Shown piece after piece: positions 15,188 to 24,753 of a stretch of DNA of 43,088 bases (its first letter is position 1; each line of letters starts with the position of its first letter). The position numbers were made by a program, and so were the translations under genes. The notes under the pieces are model-generated. The model did not search any database. It was not told the origin of the DNA and worked only from the letters and a program-made list of their open reading frames with translations. Origin of the DNA: a virus. The DNA lies in the IMG/VR virus record IMGVR_UViG_3300028422_001989, positions 1-43,088 of that record; one strand, written 5' to 3'.

Positions 15188-16403
15188 ACTGTTGCTCCCC
15201 GCTGACTACAATCCCAGGAAGAACCTCAAGCCGGGAGATGCCGAATATGAAAAGTTGAAACGCTCCATTGAGCAATTCGGCTATGTCGAGCCTGTTATCT
15301 GGAACAAGACCACAGGTAGAGTTGTCGGTGGTCACCAACGTTTGAAAGTGCTGCTTGATTTAGGGCTGACCGAAGTGGAATGCGTTGTCATTGAAATGGA
15401 TGAGGAAAAAGAAAAAGCCCTCAACATCGCACTTAATAAAATCAGTGGCGATTGGGATAAGGATAAACTTGCTCTTTTAATCGCTGATTTGCAAGGCGCG
15501 GACTTTGACGTTTCGCTTACAGGATTTGAGCCTGCCGAGCTGGACGCACTGTTCAAGGATTCGCTCAAGGATGGCGTACATGACGATGACTTCGACGTGG
15601 AAGCCGAATTGCAGAAACCTGCCGTCACCAAACCCGGCGATGTTTGGAGTCTCGGACGACACAGACTGGTCTGCGGCGATTCCACCAAGGCTGACACCTT
15701 TGCCGTTCTCATGGATGGAAAGCTCGCAAACCTTGTGGTAACCGATCCCCCGTACAACGTCAACTATGAAGGTTCGGCGGGCAAAATCAAAAATGACAAC
15801 ATGGCACATGAAGCATTCTATGACTTCCTGCTTGCTGCGTTTACAAATACCGAATCAGCAATGGCACAGGATGCTTCTATTTATGTATTCCACGCCGATA
15901 CCGAAGGACTCAATTTCCGGAAAGCATTTGCAGAGGCTGGCTTTTATCTTTCCGGCACCTGCATCTGGAAAAAGCAGTCGCTTGTTCTCGGTCGTTCCCC
16001 TTATCAATGGCAGCATGAACCTGTACTATTCGGCTGGAAGAAATCCGGCAAGCACAACTGGTATGCCGACCGCAAGCAGACTACCATATGGGAATTTGAG
16101 AAGCCGAAGAAAAACGGCGATCACCCCACCATGAAACCCGTGGCACTGGTAGCGCATCCGATTCTCAACTCAAGTTTAACTAATTGTATCGTGCTTGACC
16201 CGTTCGGAGGTTCGGGCAGTACGCTTATTGCGTGTGAGCAAACGAATAGAATCTGCCACACGATTGAGCTTGACGAAAAGTATTGCGACGTCATTGTGAA
16301 ACGCTTTATTGAACAAGCCGGGAATACCGACGGTGTATTTCTGCTGAGAGATGGTGTTCAATATCGGCGTCAAGATGTACCGGGGGTGACTGAAAATGAA
16401 TAA
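15162..16403 (+). CDS. ParB-fused DNA methyltransferase (N6-A/N4-C type)
   Basis: A 413-residue protein with an N-terminal ParB/Srx-like domain (about residues 1-110, GGHQR at 56-60) and a C-terminal amino-methyltransferase. The catalytic motif DPPY (195-198) comes before the SAM motif DPFGGSGS (346-353), the beta-class order; DPPY favours adenine-N6 methylation. The start at 15162 overlaps metK by 26 bases. Such fusions are common on phages and plasmids; the ParB part may help DNA binding. The next methyltransferase gene overlaps its end by eight bases. Confidence 0.93.
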   Translation: MQIEKLKTELLLPADYNPRKNLKPGDAEYEKLKRSIEQFGYVEPVIWNKTTGRVVGGHQRLKVLLDLGLTEVECVVIEMDEEKEKALNIALNKISGDWDKDKLALLIADLQGADFDVSLTGFEPAELDALFKDSLKDGVHDDDFDVEAELQKPAVTKPGDVWSLGRHRLVCGDSTKADTFAVLMDGKLANLVVTDPPYNVNYEGSAGKIKNDNMAHEAFYDFLLAAFTNTESAMAQDASIYVFHADTEGLNFRKAFAEAGFYLSGTCIWKKQSLVLGRSPYQWQHEPVLFGWKKSGKHNWYADRKQTTIWEFEKPKKNGDHPTMKPVALVAHPILNSSLTNCIVLDPFGGSGSTLIACEQTNRICHTIELDEKYCDVIVKRFIEQAGNTDGVFLLRDGVQYRRQDVPGVTENE

Positions 16404-18660
16404 ACTCACCCTTGGCTCTCTCTTTGACGGCAGCGGGGGTTTCCCCTTGGGTGGTCTGCTCTGCGGAATTGAACCCCTGTGGGCTTCTGAAATTGAGCCG
16501 TTTCCGATACGGGTAACTACAAAACGAATCCCGCAAATGATGCATTACGGAGACATATCCAAGCTAAATGGTGCGGAATTACCGCCTGTTGATATAATCA
16601 CTTTTGGCTCTCCCTGCACCGATATGAGTGTGGCGGGCAAAAGAGCCGGTCTGGACGGTAGCCAATCCGTCCTTTTTTATGAAGCAATACGGATCATTAA
16701 GGAAATGAGGTGCAAAACCAATGGAAGATATCCGAGATACGCTGTCTGGGAAAATGTCCCCGGCGCTTTCTCAAGCAACAAGGGCGAAGACTTCAAGGCA
16801 GTCCTTGAAGCGGTCGCTGGCATCTGCGATCCGGATGCCGAGGTGCCTTCGCCTGAAAACGGCAGATGGTCATACTCCGACATACTCCTGGGAACCGGAT
16901 GGAGCATGGCTTATAGAACTATCGACGCGCAATACTTCGGAGTCCCCCAACGCCGACGCAGAATCTACCTTGTCGCAGATCTTGCAGGCGAAAGTGCCGG
17001 AAACATATTATTTGAGCCAGAAGGCGTGTCAAGGAATTTTACGCCGTGCGGCAGCCCGTGGCAAAGAACTGCCGGAAATGTTGAGGACAGCATTGGAACA
17101 TCAGGCGACTGCGTGACTTGTCTAAACGACCAGGGCGGCAGTGTTATGTCGGTTTCGGAAAATATTTCTGCAACACTGCGTGCCGAAGAACATGGACACC
17201 AGCCTTGTGTTATGCAGTCGGGAGGTTTCTGCACAGAGCATTCTGCAAAAAGCCGCAGTATCGGTTATGAGGCAGAGACCTCTCCCACCCTTCGCGCAGG
17301 TGTTGTTCCCGGTGCGGTAATGTCATTTGAACCCGGTGCGGTTTCCCGTATCGGCGGGCATACAGACGAAAACATCAGCGGCTCTCTCCGTGCAAGTATG
17401 GGAGATAACCAGACCGCTGTTGCGATTGAAAACCATCCAACAGACGGCCGGTGCAAAATCGAAACTGAGGGTAAGGTACAGACGCTTACTTCCCGTATGG
17501 GTACCGGCGGTATGAATGTCCCCCTTGTTATGAATTCACCTAAAACCCTGAAAATCCGCTCCGGCTGTGAGGGTGGCGGTAAAGGTGCGCTGGTACAGAA
17601 CGATATGTCCGCCACGCTCTCCTGCAATAACGACCAGACGGTATTCGTACCGACTGTGTTTGACGGAAAGCAGGTTACTTCAAAGGAAAACAGAAGCAAT
17701 CCAAAACCTGATGCACCCTGTCATACTTTAGCGAAAGGAAATGCAGACAGCGCTGTTGTCTGCTTTGGCATATGCTCGGATGGCAGTAATTCCATGAAGT
17801 CAGACAACCCGCATAGCGGTATTTATGAAGCGGCAACCTCGCGTAGCCTTGATGCCAATGGAGGTAATCCGGGATGCAACCAGGGTGGTATGGCAGTCGT
17901 TGCATTGCAAGGCTCCATGATCGGCCGTGATGATAAAAACGGTCCTTTGGGCAGTGGCATTAATGAGGATGTCAGTTTCTCCCTCACAGCCGCTGACCGC
18001 CATGCCGTTGCTTATGCCATGACAACCGGTGGTTTCACACAGATAGAAGAAGGTGTCTCCCCGACATTACTGTCGAGAGATTATAAAGACGCTCCTGTGG
18101 TCGGTCATCCGACATACGGCATTGACCGGGCAGCTTTCAATCAAGGTCGGAATGCTCAGTATAAACCCGCTTTTGAGGAAGAACAGCAACCCACCCTTAC
18201 AGCGAAAGGACCGGGCGCCGTTGCACAGCCTGCTTCATTCTATCCCCAGATGAAGGCTGAAAGCCAATGTTTCTGTCGGGATGGCACAGCAAACACGCTT
18301 GTTAACGAAACCACCCCCGGCTATCATAATGCGCTTGTTGAACCAGGTTATATTGTCCGAAGATTGACACCGACTGAGTGCGCCCGCCTTCAGGGATTTC
18401 CGGACTGGTGGTGTGACAACCTCGGCACGGAGAATCCTTCCGAGAATGAGGTTGCGTTCTGGACTGATGTATGGGAAACACATCGCTGTATTATCGGAAC
18501 AAGCAGCAAGGCAAAAACAAAGAAGCAAATCATTAAGTGGCTGCGTGACCCGCACTCCGACGCATCCGAGTATAAAATGTGGGGCAATGGAGTGGCACTC
18601 CCGTGTGTTTGTTTTGTACTGATGGGCATTGTGTTATCTGCACAAGAAACCGCCGATTAA
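16396..18660 (+). CDS. C5-cytosine methyltransferase with a long repeat region
   Basis: A 754-residue enzyme, about twice the usual size. The catalytic core is present: motif I LFDGSGGF (9-16), motif IV GSPC (Cys 74), ENVPG (119-123), QRRRRIY (185-191), and the C-terminal motifs IX and X (RRLTPTECARLQGFP 655-669, MWGNGVALPC 728-737). Between motifs VIII and IX lie about 460 residues in which a unit ending in TL or SL, as in SATLRA, SPTLRA, QPTLTA, recurs about twelve times, 21-45 residues apart. A TL pair is typical of target-recognition domains, so this may be a multi-specific methylase. It likely protects phage DNA from host restriction. It overlaps the preceding methylase gene. Confidence 0.93.
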   Translation: MNKLTLGSLFDGSGGFPLGGLLCGIEPLWASEIEPFPIRVTTKRIPQMMHYGDISKLNGAELPPVDIITFGSPCTDMSVAGKRAGLDGSQSVLFYEAIRIIKEMRCKTNGRYPRYAVWENVPGAFSSNKGEDFKAVLEAVAGICDPDAEVPSPENGRWSYSDILLGTGWSMAYRTIDAQYFGVPQRRRRIYLVADLAGESAGNILFEPEGVSRNFTPCGSPWQRTAGNVEDSIGTSGDCVTCLNDQGGSVMSVSENISATLRAEEHGHQPCVMQSGGFCTEHSAKSRSIGYEAETSPTLRAGVVPGAVMSFEPGAVSRIGGHTDENISGSLRASMGDNQTAVAIENHPTDGRCKIETEGKVQTLTSRMGTGGMNVPLVMNSPKTLKIRSGCEGGGKGALVQNDMSATLSCNNDQTVFVPTVFDGKQVTSKENRSNPKPDAPCHTLAKGNADSAVVCFGICSDGSNSMKSDNPHSGIYEAATSRSLDANGGNPGCNQGGMAVVALQGSMIGRDDKNGPLGSGINEDVSFSLTAADRHAVAYAMTTGGFTQIEEGVSPTLLSRDYKDAPVVGHPTYGIDRAAFNQGRNAQYKPAFEEEQQPTLTAKGPGAVAQPASFYPQMKAESQCFCRDGTANTLVNETTPGYHNALVEPGYIVRRLTPTECARLQGFPDWWCDNLGTENPSENEVAFWTDVWETHRCIIGTSSKAKTKKQIIKWLRDPHSDASEYKMWGNGVALPCVCFVLMGIVLSAQETAD

Positions 18661-18697
18661 AAGAACATTAATCTCTACAATAGTTACTCGAAACAAC

Positions 18698-18726
18698 TTG
18701 CTATTTACAGCATTTAGAGTGATATA
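18698..18726 (+). promoter_or_regulatory. weak possible promoter
   Basis: TTGCTA (18698-18703) and GATATA (18721-18726) with a 17-base spacer, in the 99-base gap before the gene at 18760. Only moderate match to consensus. Confidence 0.25.
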
Positions 18727-18759
18727 TGTAGTACAAAAAAATGAAAGGCGGTATGCAAA

Positions 18760-19419
18760 ATGCAGATTGACTACAATGTAACAGGCAGCGAGCGTAAACG
18801 GCTTGTACAAACAATTGCGGAGATAATGGAGTGCGAGACAAAATACAAGGGTGCTCCGACCTTTGCCTATGAGGTGGATTATTTCACCATCGACAAAAAC
18901 GGCGTTCTATCGTTCGACGACCGTGCAGACAGCGAAGAAATTGAAAAGCTCATCGAGGGGCTGGCGGAGCGGGGCTTTGAATTTGACGGGTATGACAAAA
19001 CTGTGCTTACCATTGAAATGCCCTGCTCATTCTTTACCGACACAGCGCTTGAAAATCTTAGTCGGTTGGTGGAAAGCAAAGGCTCACTCCTCAAAAAAGC
19101 ACTCGGAATCACCGACCTGTCTATTCTAAAGGGTGAAGAGACGGTCAGCTTTCCGTGGTTCTCCGATACAAGCGACTCGGATGAGGTAAAAGCTTATACC
19201 CACCTTGTCACTGCCCTTTGTGAAATGGCAAAATCACTGCACAGGGTCAGTGCCGTAGAAAAGCCTGTGGAAAATGAGAAGTATGCTTTCCGTTGCTTTC
19301 TCCTACGGCTTGGCTTTATCGGTTCGGAATATAAAACGGAACGTAAAATTCTGCTTTCAAAACTCACAGGCAGTTCGGCATTCAGAAATCCAACTAATGG
19401 AGGTGCAGACGATGAATAA
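18760..19419 (+). CDS. phage protein often labelled virulence-related
   Basis: A 219-residue protein of a family common on gut Bacillota prophages and elements (N-terminal MQIDYNVTGSERKRLV, VDYFTIDKNG; C-terminal YAFRCFLLRLGFIGSEYKTERKILL). The usual name, virulence protein, is inherited and has no support in the sequence. It is soluble, with no signal peptide or membrane segment. AAAGGCGG precedes the ATG. It is coupled to the DUF4314 gene by an eight-base overlap. Function unknown. Confidence 0.7.
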   Translation: MQIDYNVTGSERKRLVQTIAEIMECETKYKGAPTFAYEVDYFTIDKNGVLSFDDRADSEEIEKLIEGLAERGFEFDGYDKTVLTIEMPCSFFTDTALENLSRLVESKGSLLKKALGITDLSILKGEETVSFPWFSDTSDSDEVKAYTHLVTALCEMAKSLHRVSAVEKPVENEKYAFRCFLLRLGFIGSEYKTERKILLSKLTGSSAFRNPTNGGADDE

Positions 19420-19654
19420 TTTTCCTTCGAGAGAAACGGTCGAGCGTATTCGCAAGCAATATCCGGTTGGCTGCCGTGTGGAAATTGTCCGTATGAACGA
19501 TGTACAAGCACCTCCAATAGGTACGAAAGGCACAGTGGCCGGTGTGGATGACATAGGCAGTATTATGGTTCGCTGGGACAACGGTTCATCACTAAATATC
19601 GTTTACGGTGAGGATTTATGCCGGAAAATTGAGGAGGATAACGATGGACAGTAA
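19412..19654 (+). CDS. DUF4314 protein
   Basis: An 80-residue protein with a KOW/SH3-like small barrel pattern: YPVGCRVEIVRMNDVQAPPIGTKGTVAGVDDIGSIMVRWDNGSSLNIV. DUF4314 proteins travel with DUF5049 and the terminase region of Bacillota phages. It overlaps genes on both sides. Function unknown; the fold suggests nucleic-acid or protein binding. Confidence 0.8.
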   Translation: MNNFPSRETVERIRKQYPVGCRVEIVRMNDVQAPPIGTKGTVAGVDDIGSIMVRWDNGSSLNIVYGEDLCRKIEEDNDGQ

Positions 19655-19823
19655 AATCAAGGAACAGATACTCGCCATTCGTGCCACAGGCGAAACGAAT
19701 ATGTTTGACGTGCCGAAGGTTCGGGAAATCGCTCTGCGTGAGGGATACAATGAATTGATTGCTTTTCTTAACGAAAGTACAAATGCATATGTTCGTTTCA
19801 TCCTTACGGGTGATGAAGGGTAA
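19644..19823 (+). CDS. DUF5049 protein
   Basis: A 59-residue acidic helical protein (IKEQILAIRATGETNMFDVPKVREIALREGYNELIAFL). GAGG lies upstream of the ATG at 19644, inside the end of the DUF4314 gene. Constant companion of DUF4314 upstream of terL. Function unknown. Confidence 0.8.
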   Translation: MDSKIKEQILAIRATGETNMFDVPKVREIALREGYNELIAFLNESTNAYVRFILTGDEG

Positions 19824-19839
19824 CAAAAATACACAATAG

Positions 19840-19870
19840 GAGAACAGTGCCGAAAACGGCTCTGTTTCTC
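19840..19870 (+). other. stem-loop ahead of terL
   Basis: GAGAACAGTGCCG and CGGCTCTGTTTCTC form a stem around AAAA with one bulge and one mismatch. No T run follows, so it is not a standard terminator; it may be a processing or regulatory structure in the terL leader. Confidence 0.4.
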
Positions 19871-19929
19871 GTACAGATATCATTTGAAGGCTTGCTTTAT
19901 GGCAGGTCTATTTTTATGCCTGAAAGGGG

Positions 19930-21540
19930 GTGGCGGAAATACGAAAACTCAAGAAATACACACCGACACGGTTCAGGTCAGCGGATTCTGTATATGACAA
20001 GTCCGCCGCCGATTATTCCGTGGCTTTTGTTGAAGCGCTATCCCATACCAAAGGAACATGGGCAGGAAAGCCCTTTGAACTGATCGACTGGCAGGAACAG
20101 ATTATCCGCGACGTGTTCGGAACACTGAAACCGAACGGTTATCGGCAGTTCAACACCGCATATGTGGAGATACCGAAAAAGATGGGAAAAAGTGAGCTTG
20201 CGGCGGCTGTTGCCCTGTTACTCACTTGCGGTGATAACGAGGAACGCGCCGAGGTTTACGGCTGCGCCGCAGACAGAAACCAGGCATCCATTGTTTTCAA
20301 CGTGGCGGCAGATATGGTACGGATGTGTCCGGCACTCTCCAAGCGGGTTAAAATCCTTGATTCACAAAAAAGGCTTATTTTCCTGCCGACCAGAAGCATC
20401 TATCAGGTGCTGTCAGCAGATGTCGGCAACAAGCATGGGTTTAATACGCATGGTGTTGTATTTGATGAACTTCATACCCAGCCGAACCGTAAGCTTTACG
20501 ATGTTATGACCAAAGGCAGCGGTGATGCGCGTATGCAACCGCTGTATTTTCTCATTACCACCGCTGGAGATAACCAAAACAGTATCTGCTGGGAGGTACA
20601 CCAAAAGGCGCTTGATATTTTAGACGGCAGAAAACATGACCCCACCTTCTACCCCGTGATTTATGGAGCGGGACCGGAGGATGATTGGTCAGACCCAAAG
20701 GTGTGGAAAAAAGCAAATCCATCCCTCGGTATTACCGTAAGCATGGATAAAGTCAAGGCGGCGTTTGAATCGGCAAGGCAGAATCCTGCTGAAGAAAATA
20801 GTTTCCGGCAACTGCGTCTGAACCAGTGGGTCAAACAAGCTGTACGATGGATGCCCATGGATAAGTGGGATGCGTGTGCTTTTGCGGTTGATCCGGTATC
20901 TCTGTACGGGCGCATCTGCTACGGCGGGCTTGACCTTTCCTCTTCCACTGACATTACGGCTTTCGTACTGGTCTTTCCTCCGCTGGATGAGGATGATAAG
21001 TACATCGTACTGCCGTTCTTCTGGATACCCGAGGACAACATCGACTTGCGCGTCCGCCGTGACCATGTGAATTATGACATATGGAAAAAGCAAGGCTTCA
21101 TACAAACAACTGAAGGAAATGTGGTTCATTACGGATTTATCGAAAGTTTTATTGAAGAACTCGGCACGAAGTATAACATCCGCGAGATTGCCTTTGACCG
21201 CTGGGGTGCCGTGCAAATGACTCAAAACCTTGAAAACCTCGGCTTTACGGTTGTGCCGTTCGGACAGGGTTTCAAGGATATGTCCCCACCAACCAAAGAA
21301 CTGATGAAATTGACCCTGGAACAAAAAATAGCCCACGGCGGTCACCCGGTACTTCGTTGGATGATGGACAATATTTTCATCCGCACTGACCCAGCAGGCA
21401 ATATCAAGCCGGATAAAGAAAAATCCACCGAGCGTATTGATGGCGCGGTAGCAACGATAATGGCGCTTGATCGCGCTATTCGCTGTGGCGGTGAAACAGG
21501 CACCTCGGTATATGACCAGCGAGGGCTGCTTGTATTTTAG
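19930..21540 (+). CDS. terL: terminase large subunit
   Basis: A 536-residue packaging motor of the Terminase_1 type. The ATPase domain has PKKMGKS (82-88) as Walker A and VVFDE (Asp 179, Glu 180) as Walker B. The C-terminal nuclease shows GLDLSSSTD (Asp 335, Asp 341), AFDRW and the late acidic DGAVA. The start is GTG right behind AAAGGGG, a tight spacing, but no better start is present. The portal gene follows 18 bases later. Confidence 0.95.
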   Translation: MAEIRKLKKYTPTRFRSADSVYDKSAADYSVAFVEALSHTKGTWAGKPFELIDWQEQIIRDVFGTLKPNGYRQFNTAYVEIPKKMGKSELAAAVALLLTCGDNEERAEVYGCAADRNQASIVFNVAADMVRMCPALSKRVKILDSQKRLIFLPTRSIYQVLSADVGNKHGFNTHGVVFDELHTQPNRKLYDVMTKGSGDARMQPLYFLITTAGDNQNSICWEVHQKALDILDGRKHDPTFYPVIYGAGPEDDWSDPKVWKKANPSLGITVSMDKVKAAFESARQNPAEENSFRQLRLNQWVKQAVRWMPMDKWDACAFAVDPVSLYGRICYGGLDLSSSTDITAFVLVFPPLDEDDKYIVLPFFWIPEDNIDLRVRRDHVNYDIWKKQGFIQTTEGNVVHYGFIESFIEELGTKYNIREIAFDRWGAVQMTQNLENLGFTVVPFGQGFKDMSPPTKELMKLTLEQKIAHGGHPVLRWMMDNIFIRTDPAGNIKPDKEKSTERIDGAVATIMALDRAIRCGGETGTSVYDQRGLLVF

Positions 21541-21558
21541 CAAAGGAGAGTAATGTAT

Positions 21559-22818
21559 ATGGGAATATTGCAAGGAATATTTAAGGCGCGTGACAAGCCA
21601 AAAGACGCACTTGGCGGTAGTCGTTACAGCTTCTTTTTTGGAAGCACAAGTGCAGGAAAACCTGTCAACGAACATACTGCTATGCAAATGACGGCCGTTT
21701 ACTCCTGTGTCAGGATATTATCAGAGACACTGGCGGGCTTGCCGCTTCATGTGTATAAGTACAACGACAGCGGCGGCAAGGAAAAAGACCTGAAACATCC
21801 GTTATATAAGCTGCTCCACGACGAGCCAAACCCTGAGATGACTTCATTCGCGTTTAGAGAAACGCTGATGAGTCATCTTTTGTTATGGGGCAATGCTTAT
21901 GCACAGATTATCAGAAACGCCCGTGGCGAGGTTATCGCCCTCTACCCTCTGATGCCAAACAAGATGGCGGTCGACCGTGACAGCAAGGGTCGGCTTTACT
22001 ACCTTTATCAGCGAGCCGCTGAAGACGCACCCACACTCGGAAAGGATAGCCAGGTTTACCTTGATCCATCTGATGTTCTGCACATCCCCGGTTTAGGCTT
22101 TGACGGGTTGGTCGGTTATTCGCCGATTGCTATGGCAAAAAATGCTGTGGGATTAGCGATTGCCACCGAGGAGTACGGAGCGAAATTCTTTGCGAATGGA
22201 GCCGCTCCCGGCGGTGTATTGGAACACCCCGGTACTATCAAAGACCCGCAGAAGGTCAAGGAAAGCTGGAACTCCGCTTACCAGGGTTCCTCAAACGCAC
22301 ACCGCGTGGCTGTTTTGGAGGAAGGCATGAAGTATCAGCCTATTGGCATCTCACCGGAGCATGCACAGTTTCTGGAAACACGAAAGTTTCAGATTAATGA
22401 AATTGCCCGTATCTTCCGCGTACCGCCACATATGCTCGCCGACCTTGAGAAATCATCCTTTTCCAATATCGAGCAGCAGTCGCTTGAATTTGTGAAATAC
22501 ACCCTTGACCCTTGGGTGGTGCGCTGGGAGCAATCCATGTGCCGTGCCCTGCTCATGGAAAGCGAAAAGCCCGCGGTGTTCATCAAGTTTAATGTGGACG
22601 GCTTGCTCCGCGGCGATTACCAAAGCCGTATGAATGGTTATGCCACCGCACGACAGAACGGTTGGATGAGCGCCAACGATATCCGTGAGCTTGAAAATCT
22701 TGACCGTATTTCTACTGAACTCGGCGGCGATCTCTACCTCATAAACGGTGCAATGACCAAATTACAGGACGCGGGAGCGTTCGCAAATAAATCAGGAACG
22801 GAGGAAACAACCAAATGA
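21559..22818 (+). CDS. portal protein, HK97 type
   Basis: A 419-residue portal. Conserved segments include VYSCVRILSETLAGLPLHVYK, LLWGNAYAQIIRN, VLHIPGLGFDGLVGYSPI, FFANGAAPGGVLEHPG and the FRVPPHMLADLEKSSFSNIEQQ block. It forms the ring through which DNA enters the head. An ATG at 21553 is equally possible; I chose 21559 because its distance from GGAG (10 bases) is more usual than 4. The stop overlaps the protease start (ATGA). Confidence 0.95.
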   Translation: MGILQGIFKARDKPKDALGGSRYSFFFGSTSAGKPVNEHTAMQMTAVYSCVRILSETLAGLPLHVYKYNDSGGKEKDLKHPLYKLLHDEPNPEMTSFAFRETLMSHLLLWGNAYAQIIRNARGEVIALYPLMPNKMAVDRDSKGRLYYLYQRAAEDAPTLGKDSQVYLDPSDVLHIPGLGFDGLVGYSPIAMAKNAVGLAIATEEYGAKFFANGAAPGGVLEHPGTIKDPQKVKESWNSAYQGSSNAHRVAVLEEGMKYQPIGISPEHAQFLETRKFQINEIARIFRVPPHMLADLEKSSFSNIEQQSLEFVKYTLDPWVVRWEQSMCRALLMESEKPAVFIKFNVDGLLRGDYQSRMNGYATARQNGWMSANDIRELENLDRISTELGGDLYLINGAMTKLQDAGAFANKSGTEETTK

Positions 22819-23513
22819 AGAAATTCTGGAACTGGGTAAAGGACGAAGAGTCCGGTGTCCGAACGCTATTCCTTGACGGCGTGATTGCCGAAGAGTCATG
22901 GTTTGATGATGATGTCACCCCACGGGCATTCAAAGCTGATTTGACTGCCGGAGAGGGTGACATTGTTTTATGGCTCAACTCGCCTGGCGGTGACTGCGTT
23001 GCGGCAAGTCAGATATATGCAATGCTTATGGACTACAAAGGCAAGGTAACCGTCAAGGTTGATGGTATTGCCGCATCTGCCGCTTCAGTAATCGCAATGG
23101 CTGGAACTACAGTATTGATGGCACCGACTGCGCTGATGATGATTCATAACCCTCTGACCATTGCAATTGGCGACAGTGAGGAAATGCAAAAGGCCATCGC
23201 CATGCTCTCGGAGGTCAAGGAAAGCATCATCAACGCTTACGAAATCAAGACCGGTCAATCACGGGCTAAACTCTCCCACCTTATGGATGCGGAGACCTGG
23301 CTCAATGCCAATAAGGCCATTGAACTCGGCTTTGCGGATGGCATCCTGGAAGATGAGAAAAAGCGTACCCAACCCGAGGATGTCACTTATGCGTTCAGCC
23401 GCAGGGTCGTAACAAACTCGCTGCTGGACAAGGTGAAACCCAAACTACCAAAACAAAAAACAGGCACACCCGTAGAGTCGCTGGAAAAGCGGCTTTCTTT
23501 AATTCAACACTAA
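22815..23513 (+). CDS. ClpP-like head maturation protease
   Basis: A 232-residue ClpP-type serine protease. Catalytic Ser 88 (GIAASAAS), His 111 (MMIHNP) and Asp 158 (MDAETW) are all in place. It cleaves the scaffold region of the capsid protein during head maturation. Position between portal and capsid is the standard HK97-type order, and it is coupled to the portal gene by ATGA. Confidence 0.95.
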   Translation: MKKFWNWVKDEESGVRTLFLDGVIAEESWFDDDVTPRAFKADLTAGEGDIVLWLNSPGGDCVAASQIYAMLMDYKGKVTVKVDGIAASAASVIAMAGTTVLMAPTALMMIHNPLTIAIGDSEEMQKAIAMLSEVKESIINAYEIKTGQSRAKLSHLMDAETWLNANKAIELGFADGILEDEKKRTQPEDVTYAFSRRVVTNSLLDKVKPKLPKQKTGTPVESLEKRLSLIQH

Positions 23514-23532
23514 TTTTTAGGAGGAAAACACT

Positions 23533-24741
23533 ATGAACAAAATTCTTGAACTGCGTGAGAAACGCGCAAAAGCATGGGAAGCTGCAAAGGCTTTCCTCGA
23601 TACCAAGCGTGGTACGGATGGGCTGGTTTCCCCCGAAGACACCGCAACCTACGAAAAAATGGAAGCCGATGTGGTCAACCTCGGCAAGGAAATTGACCGT
23701 TTGGAAAAACAGGAAGCCCTTGACCGTGAACTTTCCAAACCACTGAACGCACCCCTTACAGGAAAACCAGTCGTTCCGGGAATGGATACAAAAACCGGAA
23801 AGGCGTCCGATGAATATCGAAAGGCATTCTGGAATGCCATGCGTACACGTGCCGGTGAAGGTCTTGACCCCGTTGTGAAAAATGCTCTGCAGATTGGCAG
23901 TGACACCGAGGGCGGCTATCTTGTTCCGGATGAATTTGAACGCACCCTTGTGGAAGCACTCGAGGATGAGAACATTTTCCGTAAACTGGCCAACGTCATC
24001 ACCACTGCTTCCGGTGACCGTAAAATACCGGTCGTTGCATCCAAGGGTACAGCTTCCTGGATTGATGAGGAAGGCGCCATTACCGAAAGTGACGACAGCT
24101 TCGGTCAGGTGTCTATCGGTGCTTACAAGTTGGGGACTATGATTAAGGTTTCCGAGGAATTGCTTAACGACAGTGTGTTCAACCTCGAATCCTACATCTC
24201 GAAAGAATTCGCCAGACGAATCGGTAATAAAGAAGAGGAATCCTTCTTCGCAGGTGATGGTTCAGGCAAGCCTACAGGTATCCTCGCGGCTACCAGCGGC
24301 GCACAACTCGGTATTACTACCGCGAGCGCCACTGCGATCACCATTGACGAGGTGCTTGATCTGTTCTACGCACTGAAGGCCTCATACCGTAACAAGGCTG
24401 TATTTGTCATGAATGATGCCACCGTCAAAGCAATCCGCAAGCTGAAGGACGGTCAGGGACAATACCTCTGGCAGCCTTCTCTGCAGTCCGGTACTCCCGA
24501 CACCATTTTGAACCGTCCGCTGTACACCTCGGCATATGTCCCTGCCATAGCTGCGGCTGCAAAGACCGTTGTATTCGGCGATTTCAGTTATTACTGGGTA
24601 GCCGACCGTCAGGGGCGCGTATTTAAGAGACTTAACGAGCTTTACGCAGCTACCGGTCAGGTGGGCTTTGTTGCCACCCAGCGTGTCGACGGAAAGCTGA
24701 TTCTGCCGGAAGCCATCAAGGTCCTTCAGCAGAAGGCTTAA
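23533..24741 (+). CDS. major capsid protein, HK97 fold
   Basis: A 402-residue capsid precursor. Residues 1 to about 115 are a charged coiled-coil delta/scaffold region, removed by the protease; the rest is the HK97 fold with TEGGYLVPDEF, the IPVVASKGTASWIDEEGAI E-loop region, SEELLNDS and GDGSGKPTGIL. AGGAGG precedes the ATG. There is no separate scaffold gene, which agrees with a fused one. Confidence 0.95.
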   Translation: MNKILELREKRAKAWEAAKAFLDTKRGTDGLVSPEDTATYEKMEADVVNLGKEIDRLEKQEALDRELSKPLNAPLTGKPVVPGMDTKTGKASDEYRKAFWNAMRTRAGEGLDPVVKNALQIGSDTEGGYLVPDEFERTLVEALEDENIFRKLANVITTASGDRKIPVVASKGTASWIDEEGAITESDDSFGQVSIGAYKLGTMIKVSEELLNDSVFNLESYISKEFARRIGNKEEESFFAGDGSGKPTGILAATSGAQLGITTASATAITIDEVLDLFYALKASYRNKAVFVMNDATVKAIRKLKDGQGQYLWQPSLQSGTPDTILNRPLYTSAYVPAIAAAAKTVVFGDFSYYWVADRQGRVFKRLNELYAATGQVGFVATQRVDGKLILPEAIKVLQQKA

Positions 24742-24753
24742 CGGAGGTGCGAC

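Noticed and set aside
20689-21687. Long minus-strand frame of 332 codons
   Set aside because: It is the shadow of the terminase and portal genes, which have clear motifs on the plus strand; no ribosome site or family match.
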